64,000 bases of DNA from Ottowia sp. (GCF_016703145.1 NZ_JADJCO010000002.1:620001-684000); one strand, 5' to 3'. Positions 55,051 through 63,205 are shown, counted from the stretch's first letter. The notes: generated from the sequence alone by a model not told the origin. Translations and numbers: made by a program.

Positions 55051-55086
55051 AGGCCGACCGGCAACTCCCTGGTCGGCCTGTGTTTT
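55051..55086 (+). terminator. Intrinsic terminator after the DUF1254 cluster
   Basis: AGGCCGACC (55051-55059) pairs perfectly with GGTCGGCCT (55071-55079) around an 11-base loop, followed by GTGTTTTG and, a few bases later, TTTTTT. It closes the iclR-Bug-DUF1254 unit 28 bases after the last stop. Confidence 0.8.
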
Positions 55087-55152
55087 GAGATTTTTTGCCC
55101 GATGACCAGCGTGGAATAAGCGCCATGCGCTATCTAATAGATAGCAATCAGA
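55083..55152 (+). repeat. Dispersed structured repeat, copy F (upstream of rlmB)
   Basis: TTTTGAGATTTTTTGCCC, CCAGCGTGG, AATAAGCGCCATGCGCTATC, TAATAGATAGCAATCAGA. The 3' hairpin is the perfect GCTATC (55129-55134) with GATAGC (55140-55145). It is in the sense orientation for rlmB, whose ATG is 69 bases further on. Confidence 0.8.
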
Positions 55153-55220
55153 GCGTCCTCCGATGATGCCGCGTGAGTTGCCGGGGCGGTCGGGCAAGCG
55201 CGGCCGATAATCCCCACGCC

Positions 55221-55976
55221 ATGTCAACCCTACCCAAAGTGATCTTCGGCTTCCACGCCGTCGGCGTGCGACTGAAGGTCGCGCCCGCCTCCATCATCGA
55301 GGTCTATGCCGACCCCACGCGGCGCGACGCGCGCATGCGGCAGTTCCTGCAGCGCGCCGCCGAGGCCGGCGTGCGCGTGATCGAGGCCGACGCCCAGCGT
55401 CTGGCCCGGCTGGCCGGCAGCGCCGGCCACCAGGGGCTGGCCGCGCGCGTGCACCCCGTCGAACTGGCGCGCTCGCTCGACGACCTGCTCGACGGCGTGG
55501 AGGCCGCGGGCACGGCACCGCTGCTGCTGGTGCTCGACGGCGTGACCGACCCGCACAACCTGGGCGCCTGCCTGCGCGTGGCCGACGGCGCCGGCGCGCA
55601 CGCGGTGATCGCGCCCAAGGACCACGCCGTCGGCATCAACGCCACCGTGGCCAAGGTGGCCAGCGGCGCGGCCGAGACGGTGCCGTACTTCATGGTCACC
55701 AACCTGGCGCGCACGCTGGGCGAGTTGAAGGAGCGCAGCATCTGGATCGTCGGCACCGCCGGCGAGGCCGAGCAGACGGTGTACGACATGGACCTGAAGG
55801 TGCCCACCGCGCTGGTGCTGGGCGCCGAAGGCGACGGCATGCGTCAGCTCACCCGCAAGACCTGCGACGTGCTGGCGCGCATCCCCATGCGCGGCGCGGT
55901 CGAGAGCCTGAACGTGTCGGTGGCCAGCGGCGTGTGCCTGTACGAGGCGCTGCGCCAGCGCGGGCAGGGCGCTTAA
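55221..55976 (+). CDS. rlmB: 23S rRNA (guanosine-2'-O-)-methyltransferase RlmB
   Basis: A 251-residue SPOUT enzyme that methylates G2251 of 23S rRNA. The N-terminal RNA-binding substrate domain (FGFHAVGVRLKVAPASIIEV) is followed by the SpoU knot motifs LLVLDGVTDPHNLGACLRVA, ALVLGAEGDGMRQLT and PMRGAVESLNVSVASGVCLY. A GATAAT hexamer ends 8-9 bases before ATG 55221 and there is no clear ribosome-binding site, so a leaderless message is possible. Confidence 0.96.
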   Translation: MSTLPKVIFGFHAVGVRLKVAPASIIEVYADPTRRDARMRQFLQRAAEAGVRVIEADAQRLARLAGSAGHQGLAARVHPVELARSLDDLLDGVEAAGTAPLLLVLDGVTDPHNLGACLRVADGAGAHAVIAPKDHAVGINATVAKVASGAAETVPYFMVTNLARTLGELKERSIWIVGTAGEAEQTVYDMDLKVPTALVLGAEGDGMRQLTRKTCDVLARIPMRGAVESLNVSVASGVCLYEALRQRGQGA

Positions 55977-56817
55977 GCCGGCGCCAGCCCGGCCCGCCGC
56001 GCCGGGAACGGCCGGAACGCCATCAGCACCGCCATCGCCGCCAGCCCCATGCCCCACGAGGCGACGTACATCAGCGTGTAGCTGTTCATGCGGTCATAAA
56101 CCAGGCCGCCCAGCAGCGGCCCGGTGGACATGCCCAGGCTGCCGGCCAGCGCCGTGCCGCCGATGATGGTGCCCATCATCCTGAGCGGGAAGTTCTCGCG
56201 GATGATCACCGCGTAAAGCGGCATCGTGCCGGCATAGATGAAGCCGACCGCCACCGCCACGGTATAGAAGCCGCCGAGCCGGCTGACCGATGCGTAGGCC
56301 AGCACGGCGAAGGCTTGCGCCAGCAGGCCGATGACCAGCACGCGCTGCGCGCCGAAGCGGTCGCCCGCCAAGCCGAAACCGATGCGGCCGGCCATGCCGG
56401 CCGAGACCAGCGACACGGCCAGCCCGCGCTGCGTGTCGAACCAGCCGGTGACGCAGGCCATCATCGGCGCGAAGATCGCGGCGGTCGCCGCGCCGACCAG
56501 CAGGCCGAACAGCCGCTGGAACTCCGCCAGCGACTCGGCCCGGCTGGCCAGCGCCAAGCTGGCCGCCAGCACGATCGAGCCCGCCAGCACCACCGGGCGC
56601 GGGCCGAAGCGGTCCGACAGGCGTGCCCCACGCCAGGCTGGCCGCGCCCATGGCGAGGAAGCCGAAGGTCATCGCGGCGGAGATGCCGGTGACCGACCAG
56701 CCGGTGTCCCTGCGCCATCGGCCGCAGGAAGACGGGCAGCGAGAACATCGCGCCCATCGCGACACAGCCCAGCAGGCTGCCGGCCGCGACGATGACCCAG
56801 CGGTAGGGGTGGTTCAT
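55973..56817 (-). pseudogene. MFS transporter broken by two single-base insertions
   Basis: The coding content is that of a complete MFS permease, but it lies in three frames. The N-terminus (MNHPYRWVIVAAGSLLGCVA, then MGAMFSLPVFLRPMAQ) is followed, after an extra base in the C-run at 56708-56710, by DTGWSVTGISAAMTFGFLAM. After an extra base in the run 56626-56629 it continues as LSDRFGPRPVVLAGSIVLAA to the end at 55973. Removing one G at each run restores one frame. It is either inactive or a victim of sequencing error. It closes the SRPBCC/VOC cluster and would be its exporter. Confidence 0.8.
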
Positions 56818-57307
56818 GGCATGCCTTGGTCCCCGCGCCGGCCGTGCCCGCCTGGCCTTCCGCAAGTGCCGCAAGCTTGTCCAGCGCCATGCGCCACCCC
56901 AGTTCGTTGTCCGCGGCCGACACGCCAGCCGGCAGCCCTTCATGGACAGCCAGCAGATCCGTGCCGCTGCCCGAGGGAAGCAGCGTGTAGGTGATGGTCA
57001 TCTCGCCGGCCATGGCCGGATCGTCCGTCTCGAACGCCATGCGCTCGACGACGCAAGCGTGAGGAAGCAGCGAGACGAAGCGGCCGTGGTAGGTGTCGGT
57101 GTGCGCGCTGGTCTTGCCGGCGGGTTCGGCAGAAGCGTAGGTCAGCGAAACGCGGAATGAACCGCCTTCACGCGGGTCGAATTCATGGACGCGGCTGGTC
57201 ATGCCATCGGGAACCCGCCAGCGCTGCACGGCGTCCCGATCCGTCAGCAGGCGGTACACCCGCTCAGGGGGAGCGGCGATATGGCGCCTGGAATGCGTGG
57301 CCGTCAT
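56669..57307 (-). CDS. SRPBCC (AHSA1-like) domain protein, 3' end doubtful
   Basis: The first ~150 residues form a typical SRPBCC/AHA1 ligand-binding fold (SRRHIAAPPERVYRLLTDRD, VHEFDPREGGSFRVSLTY, GWRMALDKLAALAEGQAG). The frame then runs on for about 60 residues over the start of the MFS gene, which is unusual. One additional base in the run near 56831-56834 would give a stop overlapping the MFS start (ATGA), so this may be a third G-run error. Function unknown. Confidence 0.75.
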   Translation of the reverse strand: MTATHSRRHIAAPPERVYRLLTDRDAVQRWRVPDGMTSRVHEFDPREGGSFRVSLTYASAEPAGKTSAHTDTYHGRFVSLLPHACVVERMAFETDDPAMAGEMTITYTLLPSGSGTDLLAVHEGLPAGVSAADNELGWRMALDKLAALAEGQAGTAGAGTKACHEPPLPLGHRRGRQPAGLCRDGRDVLAARLPAADGAGTPAGRSPASPPR

Positions 57308-57344
57308 CGCGGAGTCCGACAGTCCTTGACGAATGCCGTCGCGC

Positions 57345-57722
57345 TCAGGCGTCCGGCGCGGCGCCCCAGCCCATTTCCACCAGCCCGGTGAAGCCGCCCC
57401 AGAACATGCGCATGCCGTCGAAGGGCATGTCCTCGGGCTTGCAGTCGATGCGCGGGTCCTTCATCACCAGCGCGTTGATGCGGTCGCGCTCGGCGCGCGA
57501 GGCGTAGACGATCCACGAGAACACGGCCACCTCGTCGTCCTTGAGCTGCACGGCCTGCGGGAACGAGGTGAGCTTGCCGGGCTGCACATCGTCGCCCACG
57601 CATTCGAAATATTGCAGGGCGCCGTATTCCATCCACACCGCCCCCGCCTTCTGCGCGAGTGCGTGGTAGGCGTCCAGCTTGGCGCGGGGTACGGGGACGA
57701 CGAATCCATCGATGTAGTGCAT
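57345..57722 (-). CDS. DUF1428 family protein
   Basis: A 125-residue protein matching the YbaA/DUF1428 family: HYIDGFVVPVPRAKLDAYHA, FSWIVYASRAERDRINALVM, FDGMRMFWGGFTGLVEM. A dimeric ferredoxin-like fold is known for the family, without assigned function. The ATG at 57722 has AGGAG upstream. It lies in the TetR-linked cluster. Confidence 0.9.
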   Translation of the reverse strand: MHYIDGFVVPVPRAKLDAYHALAQKAGAVWMEYGALQYFECVGDDVQPGKLTSFPQAVQLKDDEVAVFSWIVYASRAERDRINALVMKDPRIDCKPEDMPFDGMRMFWGGFTGLVEMGWGAAPDA

Positions 57723-57804
57723 GAGGTTCTCCTGTGAAAATTTCCGGTGCATGTGTTTGCCATCGTCGGCGGCGTGCCGGATCACGCCGTGCCTGGGTTG
57801 ATCC

Positions 57805-58251
57805 TCAGTTCGGAATCTCGGGCTCGACGAGGTGGGCAAGCTGCACCAGCGACTCTTGCCAGCCCAGGTAGCACATTTCGACCGGAATGAGTTCCGGGAT
57901 GCCGGCCTGCTCGATGTGGACTTCGGTGCCGCACGACACCGCGCGCAGCGTCACGGTCACGTGCATCTCGCCGGGCAGGTTGGGGTCGTCGAAGCGGTCG
58001 GTGTACTCGACGCGTTCGCCGGGAGTCAGCTTGAGGTACTCGCCGCCGAATGAATGGCTGTGGCCGGTCGAGAAGTTCTCGAACGACATCCTGAAGCTGC
58101 CGCCGACCTGGCCATCGAACTGGTGGACGTGGCACATGAAGCCATAGGGCGGCAGCCATTTGGCCAGCGCCGGGCCATGCGTGAAGGCGCGGTAGACCTT
58201 GTCGGGCGTGGTGCGAAGGACGCGGTGAAGGTGGACGGTTCCGGTGGGCAT
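57805..58251 (-). CDS. SRPBCC (AHSA1-like) domain protein
   Basis: A 148-residue START-like protein: VHLHRVLRTTPDKVYRAFTH, WLPPYGFMCHVHQFDGQVGG, the central GGEYLKLTPGERVEYTDRFD and the C-terminal LGWQESLVQLAHLVEPEIP. Such proteins bind hydrophobic ligands in a deep cavity; the ligand is unknown. It is one of three SRPBCC genes in this cluster. Confidence 0.9.
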   Translation of the reverse strand: MPTGTVHLHRVLRTTPDKVYRAFTHGPALAKWLPPYGFMCHVHQFDGQVGGSFRMSFENFSTGHSHSFGGEYLKLTPGERVEYTDRFDDPNLPGEMHVTVTLRAVSCGTEVHIEQAGIPELIPVEMCYLGWQESLVQLAHLVEPEIPN

Positions 58252-58293
58252 GACGGGGTCTCCTTGGGAAAAATGGGGAAATGGGGGGTGCGG

Positions 58294-58641
58294 TCACACG
58301 GCTCGCCCATCAAAGTGGCGCACGGGAATGGCGGCCAGGTCGATGTCTTCCACGCAGCGCACGTTGATGGCCGCCATCGGCACGCCCTGCGGGCTGGGGG
58401 CCTCGCCGTACAGGTGGATGCCGCAGGTGGGGCAGAAGCGGTGGCGGATGGCGTGCTTGTGGAAGGTGTAGCTGCGGCTGGCGTCCTCGGGCGTTTGCAG
58501 TTGGAGGCCCTCGCGCGGTGTGAACCACAGCAGCGAGCCGCGCCGCTGGCACATCGAGCAATTGCAGGCCAGCACTTCATTGATGTCGCCTTCGAAGCTG
58601 AGCCGGTTCTGGCCGCAGTGGCAACTGGCTTGGTAACGCAT
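58294..58641 (-). CDS. GFA family zinc-binding protein
   Basis: A 115-residue GFA-fold protein: SCHCGQNRLSFEGDINEVLA, CNCSMCQRRGSLLWF and the second Cys pair in RFCPTCGIHLYGEAPS. It is one of two GFA proteins in the window (see 41533-41946). A role in binding small thiol-aldehyde adducts is possible but unproven. Confidence 0.9.
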   Translation of the reverse strand: MRYQASCHCGQNRLSFEGDINEVLACNCSMCQRRGSLLWFTPREGLQLQTPEDASRSYTFHKHAIRHRFCPTCGIHLYGEAPSPQGVPMAAINVRCVEDIDLAAIPVRHFDGRAV

Positions 58642-58698
58642 GGGGTTTCTCCTCGAAAGTCAGCGAAGGTTCAATTGCCAGGACAGGCGCCTTCCTGG

Positions 58699-59085
58699 TC
58701 ACTGCATGGAATGCAGGCCGATGCAGTTGCCCTCGGTGTCCACCACCAGCGCGCAGAAGCCGTATTGGCCAATGGAGAACTTGGGCTTGCGCACCTGGCC
58801 GCCCGCTGCCTCGACCCGGGACTGCTCCACGGCGCAGTTCTCGCAACCGAAGTACACCAGCGTGCCTCCGCCGCCGGGCGCCACGCCCTCCATGCGCACC
58901 AGCATGCCGCCCGCGCCGGGGGCGTTCATTTCCATGGGGAAGCTCAGCATCTCCATGCCACTGGCTTCCCCCTCGGGCGCGGCCAGCGGCTCCAGCTTGT
59001 GCTGGAACACGGCTTCGTAAAACTTGCGCGCACGCGTCATGTCCTGCACGTAGAGCTCGAACCAGACGATGGGGTTGGGCTTCAT
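58699..59085 (-). CDS. VOC (glyoxalase/bleomycin resistance) family protein
   Basis: A 128-residue single-unit VOC protein: NPIVWFELYVQDMTRARKFY, then GGTLVYFGCENCAVEQSRVE and the C-terminal GFCALVVDTEGNCIGLHSMQ. It resembles the YdeB/27-kDa antigen group, metal binding not certain. Function unknown. Confidence 0.9.
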   Translation of the reverse strand: MKPNPIVWFELYVQDMTRARKFYEAVFQHKLEPLAAPEGEASGMEMLSFPMEMNAPGAGGMLVRMEGVAPGGGGTLVYFGCENCAVEQSRVEAAGGQVRKPKFSIGQYGFCALVVDTEGNCIGLHSMQ

Positions 59086-59116
59086 GGCAATCTCCTGTGT
59101 GAGTGAAAAGCGTTCT

Positions 59117-59527
59117 TCAGGTCCGGGTTTCGACGTAGCGCGCGAAGCTGTCGAGGATGGCTTGCCAGCCTTCGCGCTGCTGTTCGGCGGTGTGGGTGTT
59201 CTCGGCGTCGAAGGTCTCGCGCACGGTGGTGCCGCCGGCCGATTCCGCGAATTCCACGCGCACCCGGCGCTGGTCGCTCATCGTGTATTCGATCAGGCGC
59301 TGCGGGTCGATGCGCGTGTAGGTGCCTTCAAAGTCGAAGCCGGCGCTGCCGTCGCGTGCTTCCATGCGCGTGTTGAAGCGCCCGCCCTCGCGCAGGTCGA
59401 CACTGGCGCGCGGCGTGTGCCAGTCGGGCGAGGCGGTGTTCCACCGCTCGATGGCACGCGGGTCGTTCCACGCCGCCCAGACTTGGGCCACGGGTGCCTG
59501 GACCAGGGTTTCGATGGTGATGTTCAT
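59117..59527 (-). CDS. SRPBCC (AHSA1-like) domain protein
   Basis: A 136-residue protein: ITIETLVQAPVAQVWAAWND, HTPRASVDLREGGRFNTRME, FDFEGTYTRIDPQRLIEYTM and the C-terminal GWQAILDSFARYVET. This is the most canonical SRPBCC/Aha1 member in the cluster. Confidence 0.92.
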   Translation of the reverse strand: MNITIETLVQAPVAQVWAAWNDPRAIERWNTASPDWHTPRASVDLREGGRFNTRMEARDGSAGFDFEGTYTRIDPQRLIEYTMSDQRRVRVEFAESAGGTTVRETFDAENTHTAEQQREGWQAILDSFARYVETRT

Positions 59528-59566
59528 CAGACACTCCTAGGATTCCGCGAGTGACATCCATCGTCA

Positions 59567-60154
59567 TCAGGCGGCTGGGGTTTGACTCGGGTGGCGGCGG
59601 TATTCGAGCACGACCAAGCCTCCCGCGAACGATTGCGCCGAAGCGAAGGACAACGGACACAAGCCCAGGTCCGGCGGCGTGAAGGATCGGCCGCGGCCAA
59701 GCAGCAGGGGGAGCACACGCAGACGCAGCACATCGACCTCGTTGGCGCGCAGCAGCGCATCGGTCAACGTCAGGCTGCCCCAGATCATCAGGTTGCCGGC
59801 AAAACGTCGGCGCAAGCCGCGGACCGCAGCCACGCCGTCACCTCTGAGGATCTCGGCCGAATCGTCCGCTCCCCAGGGGGCCGATGCGAGGGTGGAGGAA
59901 ACGACGAACTTGGGGCGCTCCCGGATCGGCGTCGCGACCGGCTCCACCGCCGGATTCGCGGTAGGCCAATAGTCGGCGAACATGCGGTAGGTCTTGGCGC
60001 CGAAGACGATGGCCGCGACGCCCGACAGAACCCGCAGTTGTTCGGTATCGGCTTGGTTGATCCAGTCCGCGTTGGCGAAAAAACCGATGCCTCCGTCCGA
60101 GTCCTCGGCATAGCCGTCGAGGCTGATGATCTGTTCCACGATCACGCTGCCCAT
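59567..60154 (-). CDS. Dihydrofolate reductase-like (RibD C-terminal) protein
   Basis: A 195-residue NADPH-binding reductase-like protein: VIVEQIISLDGYAEDSDGGI, VFGAKTYRMFADYWP, KFVVSSTLA and the cofactor region LMIWGSLTLTDALLRANEVD. Family members are often called DHFR-like but most do not reduce folate; the substrate is unknown. It lies 8 bases before the preceding gene's stop side, in the same transcript. Confidence 0.88.
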   Translation of the reverse strand: MGSVIVEQIISLDGYAEDSDGGIGFFANADWINQADTEQLRVLSGVAAIVFGAKTYRMFADYWPTANPAVEPVATPIRERPKFVVSSTLASAPWGADDSAEILRGDGVAAVRGLRRRFAGNLMIWGSLTLTDALLRANEVDVLRLRVLPLLLGRGRSFTPPDLGLCPLSFASAQSFAGGLVVLEYRRHPSQTPAA

Positions 60155-60161
60155 GCGAACC

Positions 60162-60611
60162 TCAACCCTGCGTCGCGACGTTGACCATCCACGGCGTGCC
60201 GAAGCGGTCGGTCACCATGCCGAAGCCCGGCGACCAGAAGGTCTGGGTGAAGGGCATGGTCGCCTGGCCGCCCTCGGCCAGCCCATCGAACACGCGCTGG
60301 CCTTCGGCGACGGTGTCCACGCTGATCGACACCCAGAGGCCTTGCGGTTTTTGGTAGCCGCCCCCGCAGGCGTCGCTTTGGCCCGGCATGGCGGGCAGGG
60401 CATCCGAGCCCATGAGGGTCTGCGCGCCGATCTGCAAATGGGCGTGCATGAGGCACGATTTGAGGGCGTCGGGCAACGGCGGCATGCCTTCGCTCGCTGG
60501 CATCTCGCCAAACGTCATCTGGTGCACGATCTGACCGCCAAACAACTTGGCATAGAACGCCATGGCCTCGGCGCAGTTGCCGTCGAAGTTGAGGTAAGGA
60601 ATGAATTGCAT
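60162..60611 (-). CDS. VOC family protein, PhnB type
   Basis: A 149-residue PhnB/3-demethylubiquinone-methyltransferase-like VOC protein: FIPYLNFDGNCAEAMAFYAK, IVHQMTFGEMPASEG, MHAHLQIGAQTLMGSDA and FWSPGFGMVTDRFGTPWMVN. PhnB proteins have no proven activity. Confidence 0.92.
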   Translation of the reverse strand: MQFIPYLNFDGNCAEAMAFYAKLFGGQIVHQMTFGEMPASEGMPPLPDALKSCLMHAHLQIGAQTLMGSDALPAMPGQSDACGGGYQKPQGLWVSISVDTVAEGQRVFDGLAEGGQATMPFTQTFWSPGFGMVTDRFGTPWMVNVATQG

Positions 60612-60648
60612 GGTGGGTCTCCGGGTGGCGGGGTTACAGGGCGCTGGA

Positions 60649-61151
60649 TCAGCGCCCGTCGAAGGCCGCTTGCAGGGCGGCGATGTCGAGCTTCTTCATC
60701 TTCATCATGGCTTGCATGGCGCGCCGCGAGGCGGCCTGGTCGGGCGCGTTCATCAGACGCTCCCAGTCGCGTGGCGTCACCTGCCACGACAGGCCGTAGC
60801 GGTCCGCCAGCCAGCCGCACTGCTGGGCGGCGGGATCGCCCCTTCGCCCAGGCGGCTCCAGTAGTGGTCGATCTCGGCCTGGCTGTCGCAGTTGATCATC
60901 AGCGACACGGCGGGGGTGAATTGGAAGTGCGGCCCGCCGTTGAGGGCCAGCATCTCCTGGCCGTCCAGCGTGAAGGACACGGTCATCACCGAGCCGGGGG
61001 GCTTGCCGTGCTCCTCCTGCCCGGCCTCGCTGTAGTGCGTGACGCTGAGGATGCGCGAGTCGGGAAAGAGGCCGGTGTAGAAGTTCGCGGCCTCTTCGGC
61101 CTGGGTGTCGAACCAGAGGCAGGGCTGGATGCGTGGGGTGAGGCGAGCCAT
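60649..61151 (-). pseudogene. VOC family (PhnB-like) protein with a single-base frameshift
   Basis: The first gene of the cluster. From ATG 61151 (AAAGGAG upstream) the frame gives ARLTPRIQPCLWFDTQAEEA, then YSEAGQEEHGKPPGSVMTVS and INCDSQAEIDHYWSRLGEG. There the run at 60839-60842 is one base short and the family continuation DPAAQQCGWLADRYGLSWQV to AALQAAFDGR appears in another frame. Restoring one G gives a normal ~167-residue protein. It is either an error or a fresh mutation. Confidence 0.8.
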
Positions 61152-61166
61152 GGGACTCCTTTGATT

Positions 61167-61213
61167 TGTGGACGGCGTACACATATCCTAGGCATTAAAA
61201 TGGACGCTGTCCA
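61167..61213. promoter_or_regulatory. Promoter with two TetR-type operators between the VOC cluster and tetR
   Basis: For the minus-strand cluster, -35 TGGACA (61213-61208) and -10 TAGGAT (61190-61185) are 17 bases apart. The perfect palindrome TGGACGCTGTCCA (61201-61213) covers the -35, and TGTGGACGGCGTACACA (61167-61183) covers the start-site region. Both share the TGGACG..GT.CA pattern and their centres are 32 bases apart, three helical turns. The first palindrome also overlaps a possible tetR -35 (TCCACA with TGTAAT at 61233-61238), so tetR is probably autoregulated. Confidence 0.7.
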
Positions 61214-61264
61214 CATGAAGGGTTCACGTGGTTGTAATCCTTCGTTCCTTTGCTCTAACCGCTC

Positions 61265-61915
61265 ATGGCCACTGATTCGCAATCGATCCTCGGCGCACGC
61301 GCGACCTACCACCATGGCGACCTGCGCGCCGCCTTGGTCGAGGCGGGCCTGGCGCTGGCGCGCGAGGGCGGGCCGGAGGCCGTGGTGCTGCGCGAGACCA
61401 CGCGCCGCGCCGGCGTGGCGCCGAACGCGGCGTACCGTCACTTCTCCAGCCACCAGGCCTTGTTCGACGCCGTGCGCGCGGCGGCCGTGGGGGCGCTGGC
61501 GCAGGCCATCGAGGCCGAACTGCGGCAGGCCGAGGCGCTGCCCGATGCGGCCACCCGCGCGCGCGGCATGCTCGCCGCCGTGGGGCGCGGCTACCTGGGC
61601 TTCGCGCAGGCGGAGACGGGGTGGTTTCGCACCGCGTTCGCCTTCGGCGCGCACGACGTCGAGGTGCCCACCGACCCGGCGCGCACCGCCGCCAAGGGCC
61701 TCAACCCTTTCGAGCTGCTGGGCTACGCGCTGGATGCGATGGTGCAGGCTGGCGTGCTGCCCGCCGAGCGGCGGCCCGGCGCCGAGTTCCTGGCGTGGTC
61801 GTCGGTGCACGGCATGGCGCTGCTCATCATCGATGGGCCGCTGCGCCGCGCGCCGCCCGCCGTGCGACTGGTGCTGGGCGGTCGGCTGCTGCGCATGGTC
61901 GAGGCGGGGTTGTGA
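61265..61915 (+). CDS. TetR family transcriptional regulator
   Basis: A 216-residue repressor with the N-terminal helix-turn-helix (YHHGDLRAALVEAGLALARE, VVLRETTRRAGVAPNAAYRHF) and a C-terminal TetR_C_33-like ligand domain. YHHGDLRxAL is typical of the group near MFS and small-ligand genes. It is divergent from the SRPBCC/VOC cluster and should bind the two palindromes in the shared upstream region. Confidence 0.95.
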   Translation: MATDSQSILGARATYHHGDLRAALVEAGLALAREGGPEAVVLRETTRRAGVAPNAAYRHFSSHQALFDAVRAAAVGALAQAIEAELRQAEALPDAATRARGMLAAVGRGYLGFAQAETGWFRTAFAFGAHDVEVPTDPARTAAKGLNPFELLGYALDAMVQAGVLPAERRPGAEFLAWSSVHGMALLIIDGPLRRAPPAVRLVLGGRLLRMVEAGL

Positions 61916-61921
61916 TGAATG

Positions 61922-61985
61922 CTCCTGAAATAGTAGCTGTCTGCTGTTGATGGGCGCGGGCTATAGGCCGATTCGATCTGAAACA
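61922..61985 (-). repeat. Dispersed structured repeat, copy G
   Basis: On the minus strand: TTTCAGATCGAATCGGCC, TATAGCCCGCGCCC, CAGACAGCTACTATTTCAGG, AGC. It lies between the convergent ends of tetR and the chromate transporter pair. The 3' stem is short (GCT/AGC). Confidence 0.75.
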
Positions 61986-61989
61986 GGCG

Positions 61990-62586
61990 CTACACCCAGC
62001 CCAGCGCCCCCAGCATCGCTCCGGCGCCGATGATCCACAGCAGGTGCAGCCGGGTGCGCCACACCAGCACCGTGGCCATGGCGGTCAGCGCCCACAGCCG
62101 CCAGTCGCGCGCCGGCTGGTCGTGCGCGCCGGTCAGCAGCCAGCCGGTGGCGATCAGCAGTGCCACCACGATGGGCGACATGCCGGCCTTGAAGGCGCGC
62201 ACGGCGCGCAGCTCGCGGTTCTTGTGCGCCCAGCGCGTGGCGGCGTAGGTCAGCACGCACGAGGGCAGCAGCATGCCCGCCAGGGTGATGGCCACGCCCA
62301 GCAGCGCCAGGCCGTAAGCCGGCCAGCCGCCCGCCGGGCCGCCGCCGGCGTTCAGCCCCACGTTCCAGCCCATCAGGGCGACGAACAGCACGTTGGGCCC
62401 CGGCGCTGCCTGGGCCAGGGCGATGGAGGAGGTGAACTGCCCCTCGCTCAGCCAGTGGCGCGCATCGACCAGGTAGCGGTGCATGTCCGGCGCGGTCGAA
62501 ATGGCGCCGCCCACCGCCAGCAGCGACAGCGACAGGAAGTGCGCCAGCAGGTCCAGCCAGTCGGCGGGGGCGAGGCTGATGGTCAT
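61990..62586 (-). CDS. Chromate transporter, second subunit (short-chain ChrA)
   Basis: A 198-residue half-size CHR-family protein with about five to six membrane helices. The motif FLSLSLLAVGGAISTAPDMH and SIALAQAAPGPNVLFVALMG correspond to the conserved GGxxxxxP and AxxxPGP motifs. Short-chain CHR pairs act together to expel chromate. The start overlaps the stop of the first subunit (ATGA). Confidence 0.92.
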   Translation of the reverse strand: MTISLAPADWLDLLAHFLSLSLLAVGGAISTAPDMHRYLVDARHWLSEGQFTSSIALAQAAPGPNVLFVALMGWNVGLNAGGGPAGGWPAYGLALLGVAITLAGMLLPSCVLTYAATRWAHKNRELRAVRAFKAGMSPIVVALLIATGWLLTGAHDQPARDWRLWALTAMATVLVWRTRLHLLWIIGAGAMLGALGWV

Positions 62587-63197
62587 GAGGGGTTGGCCGG
62601 ATGGGCGTCGCCGGGCGCCGGCGACGCGCGGCCCAGGCAGCGCCAGGCCCACAGGCAGCAGCCGCCGCCGACGACGGCCAGCACCCAGCCCAGCGGCACC
62701 CGCAGCAGGGCCACGGCGACGAAGGCGGCGATGGCGGCGGCCGCGCAGACCGGCAGGCCCATGACGTTGGCGCGCAGCGCGCCGACCAGCTTGATGCCGG
62801 TGGCCAGCACCAGCCCGGCGGCGACGGCGCCCATGCCGCGCAGCGCACGCTGCGCGACCTCGGCGTCGGCCACGGTGGCGAACAGCGCCGCCAGCGCCAG
62901 CACCAGAACGGTGGGTACGGCCAGCATGCCGGCCAGCGCCGCCAGCGCGCCGGCGACGCCGAAGTGCCGGCCGCCGATCATCATCGACAGGTTGACGACG
63001 TTGGGGCCGGGCATGATCTGCGCCACCGCCCAGTCCTCGAGGAACTGCTCGCGCGAGAGCCAGCGCTTCTTCTCGACCAGTTCGCGCTGCACCACCGCCA
63101 CCACGCCGCCGAAGCCCTGCAGCGCCAGCGTGGTGAAGGACCAGAACAGGTCGGCGCGCGAGCGCGGGGCGCCGAGGGGCGGGTCGGAGGCAGGCAT
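62583..63197 (-). CDS. Chromate transporter, first subunit (short-chain ChrA)
   Basis: A 204-residue half-size CHR protein: FWSFTTLALQGFGGVVAVVQ and WAVAQIMPGPNVVNLSMMIG are the conserved motifs; about six helices. It is translated in tandem with the second subunit. Its start codon lies 8 bases downstream of the hairpin of repeat copy H. Confidence 0.93.
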   Translation of the reverse strand: MPASDPPLGAPRSRADLFWSFTTLALQGFGGVVAVVQRELVEKKRWLSREQFLEDWAVAQIMPGPNVVNLSMMIGGRHFGVAGALAALAGMLAVPTVLVLALAALFATVADAEVAQRALRGMGAVAAGLVLATGIKLVGALRANVMGLPVCAAAAIAAFVAVALLRVPLGWVLAVVGGGCCLWAWRCLGRASPAPGDAHPANPS

Positions 63198-63205
63198 GGC
63201 GAAGT

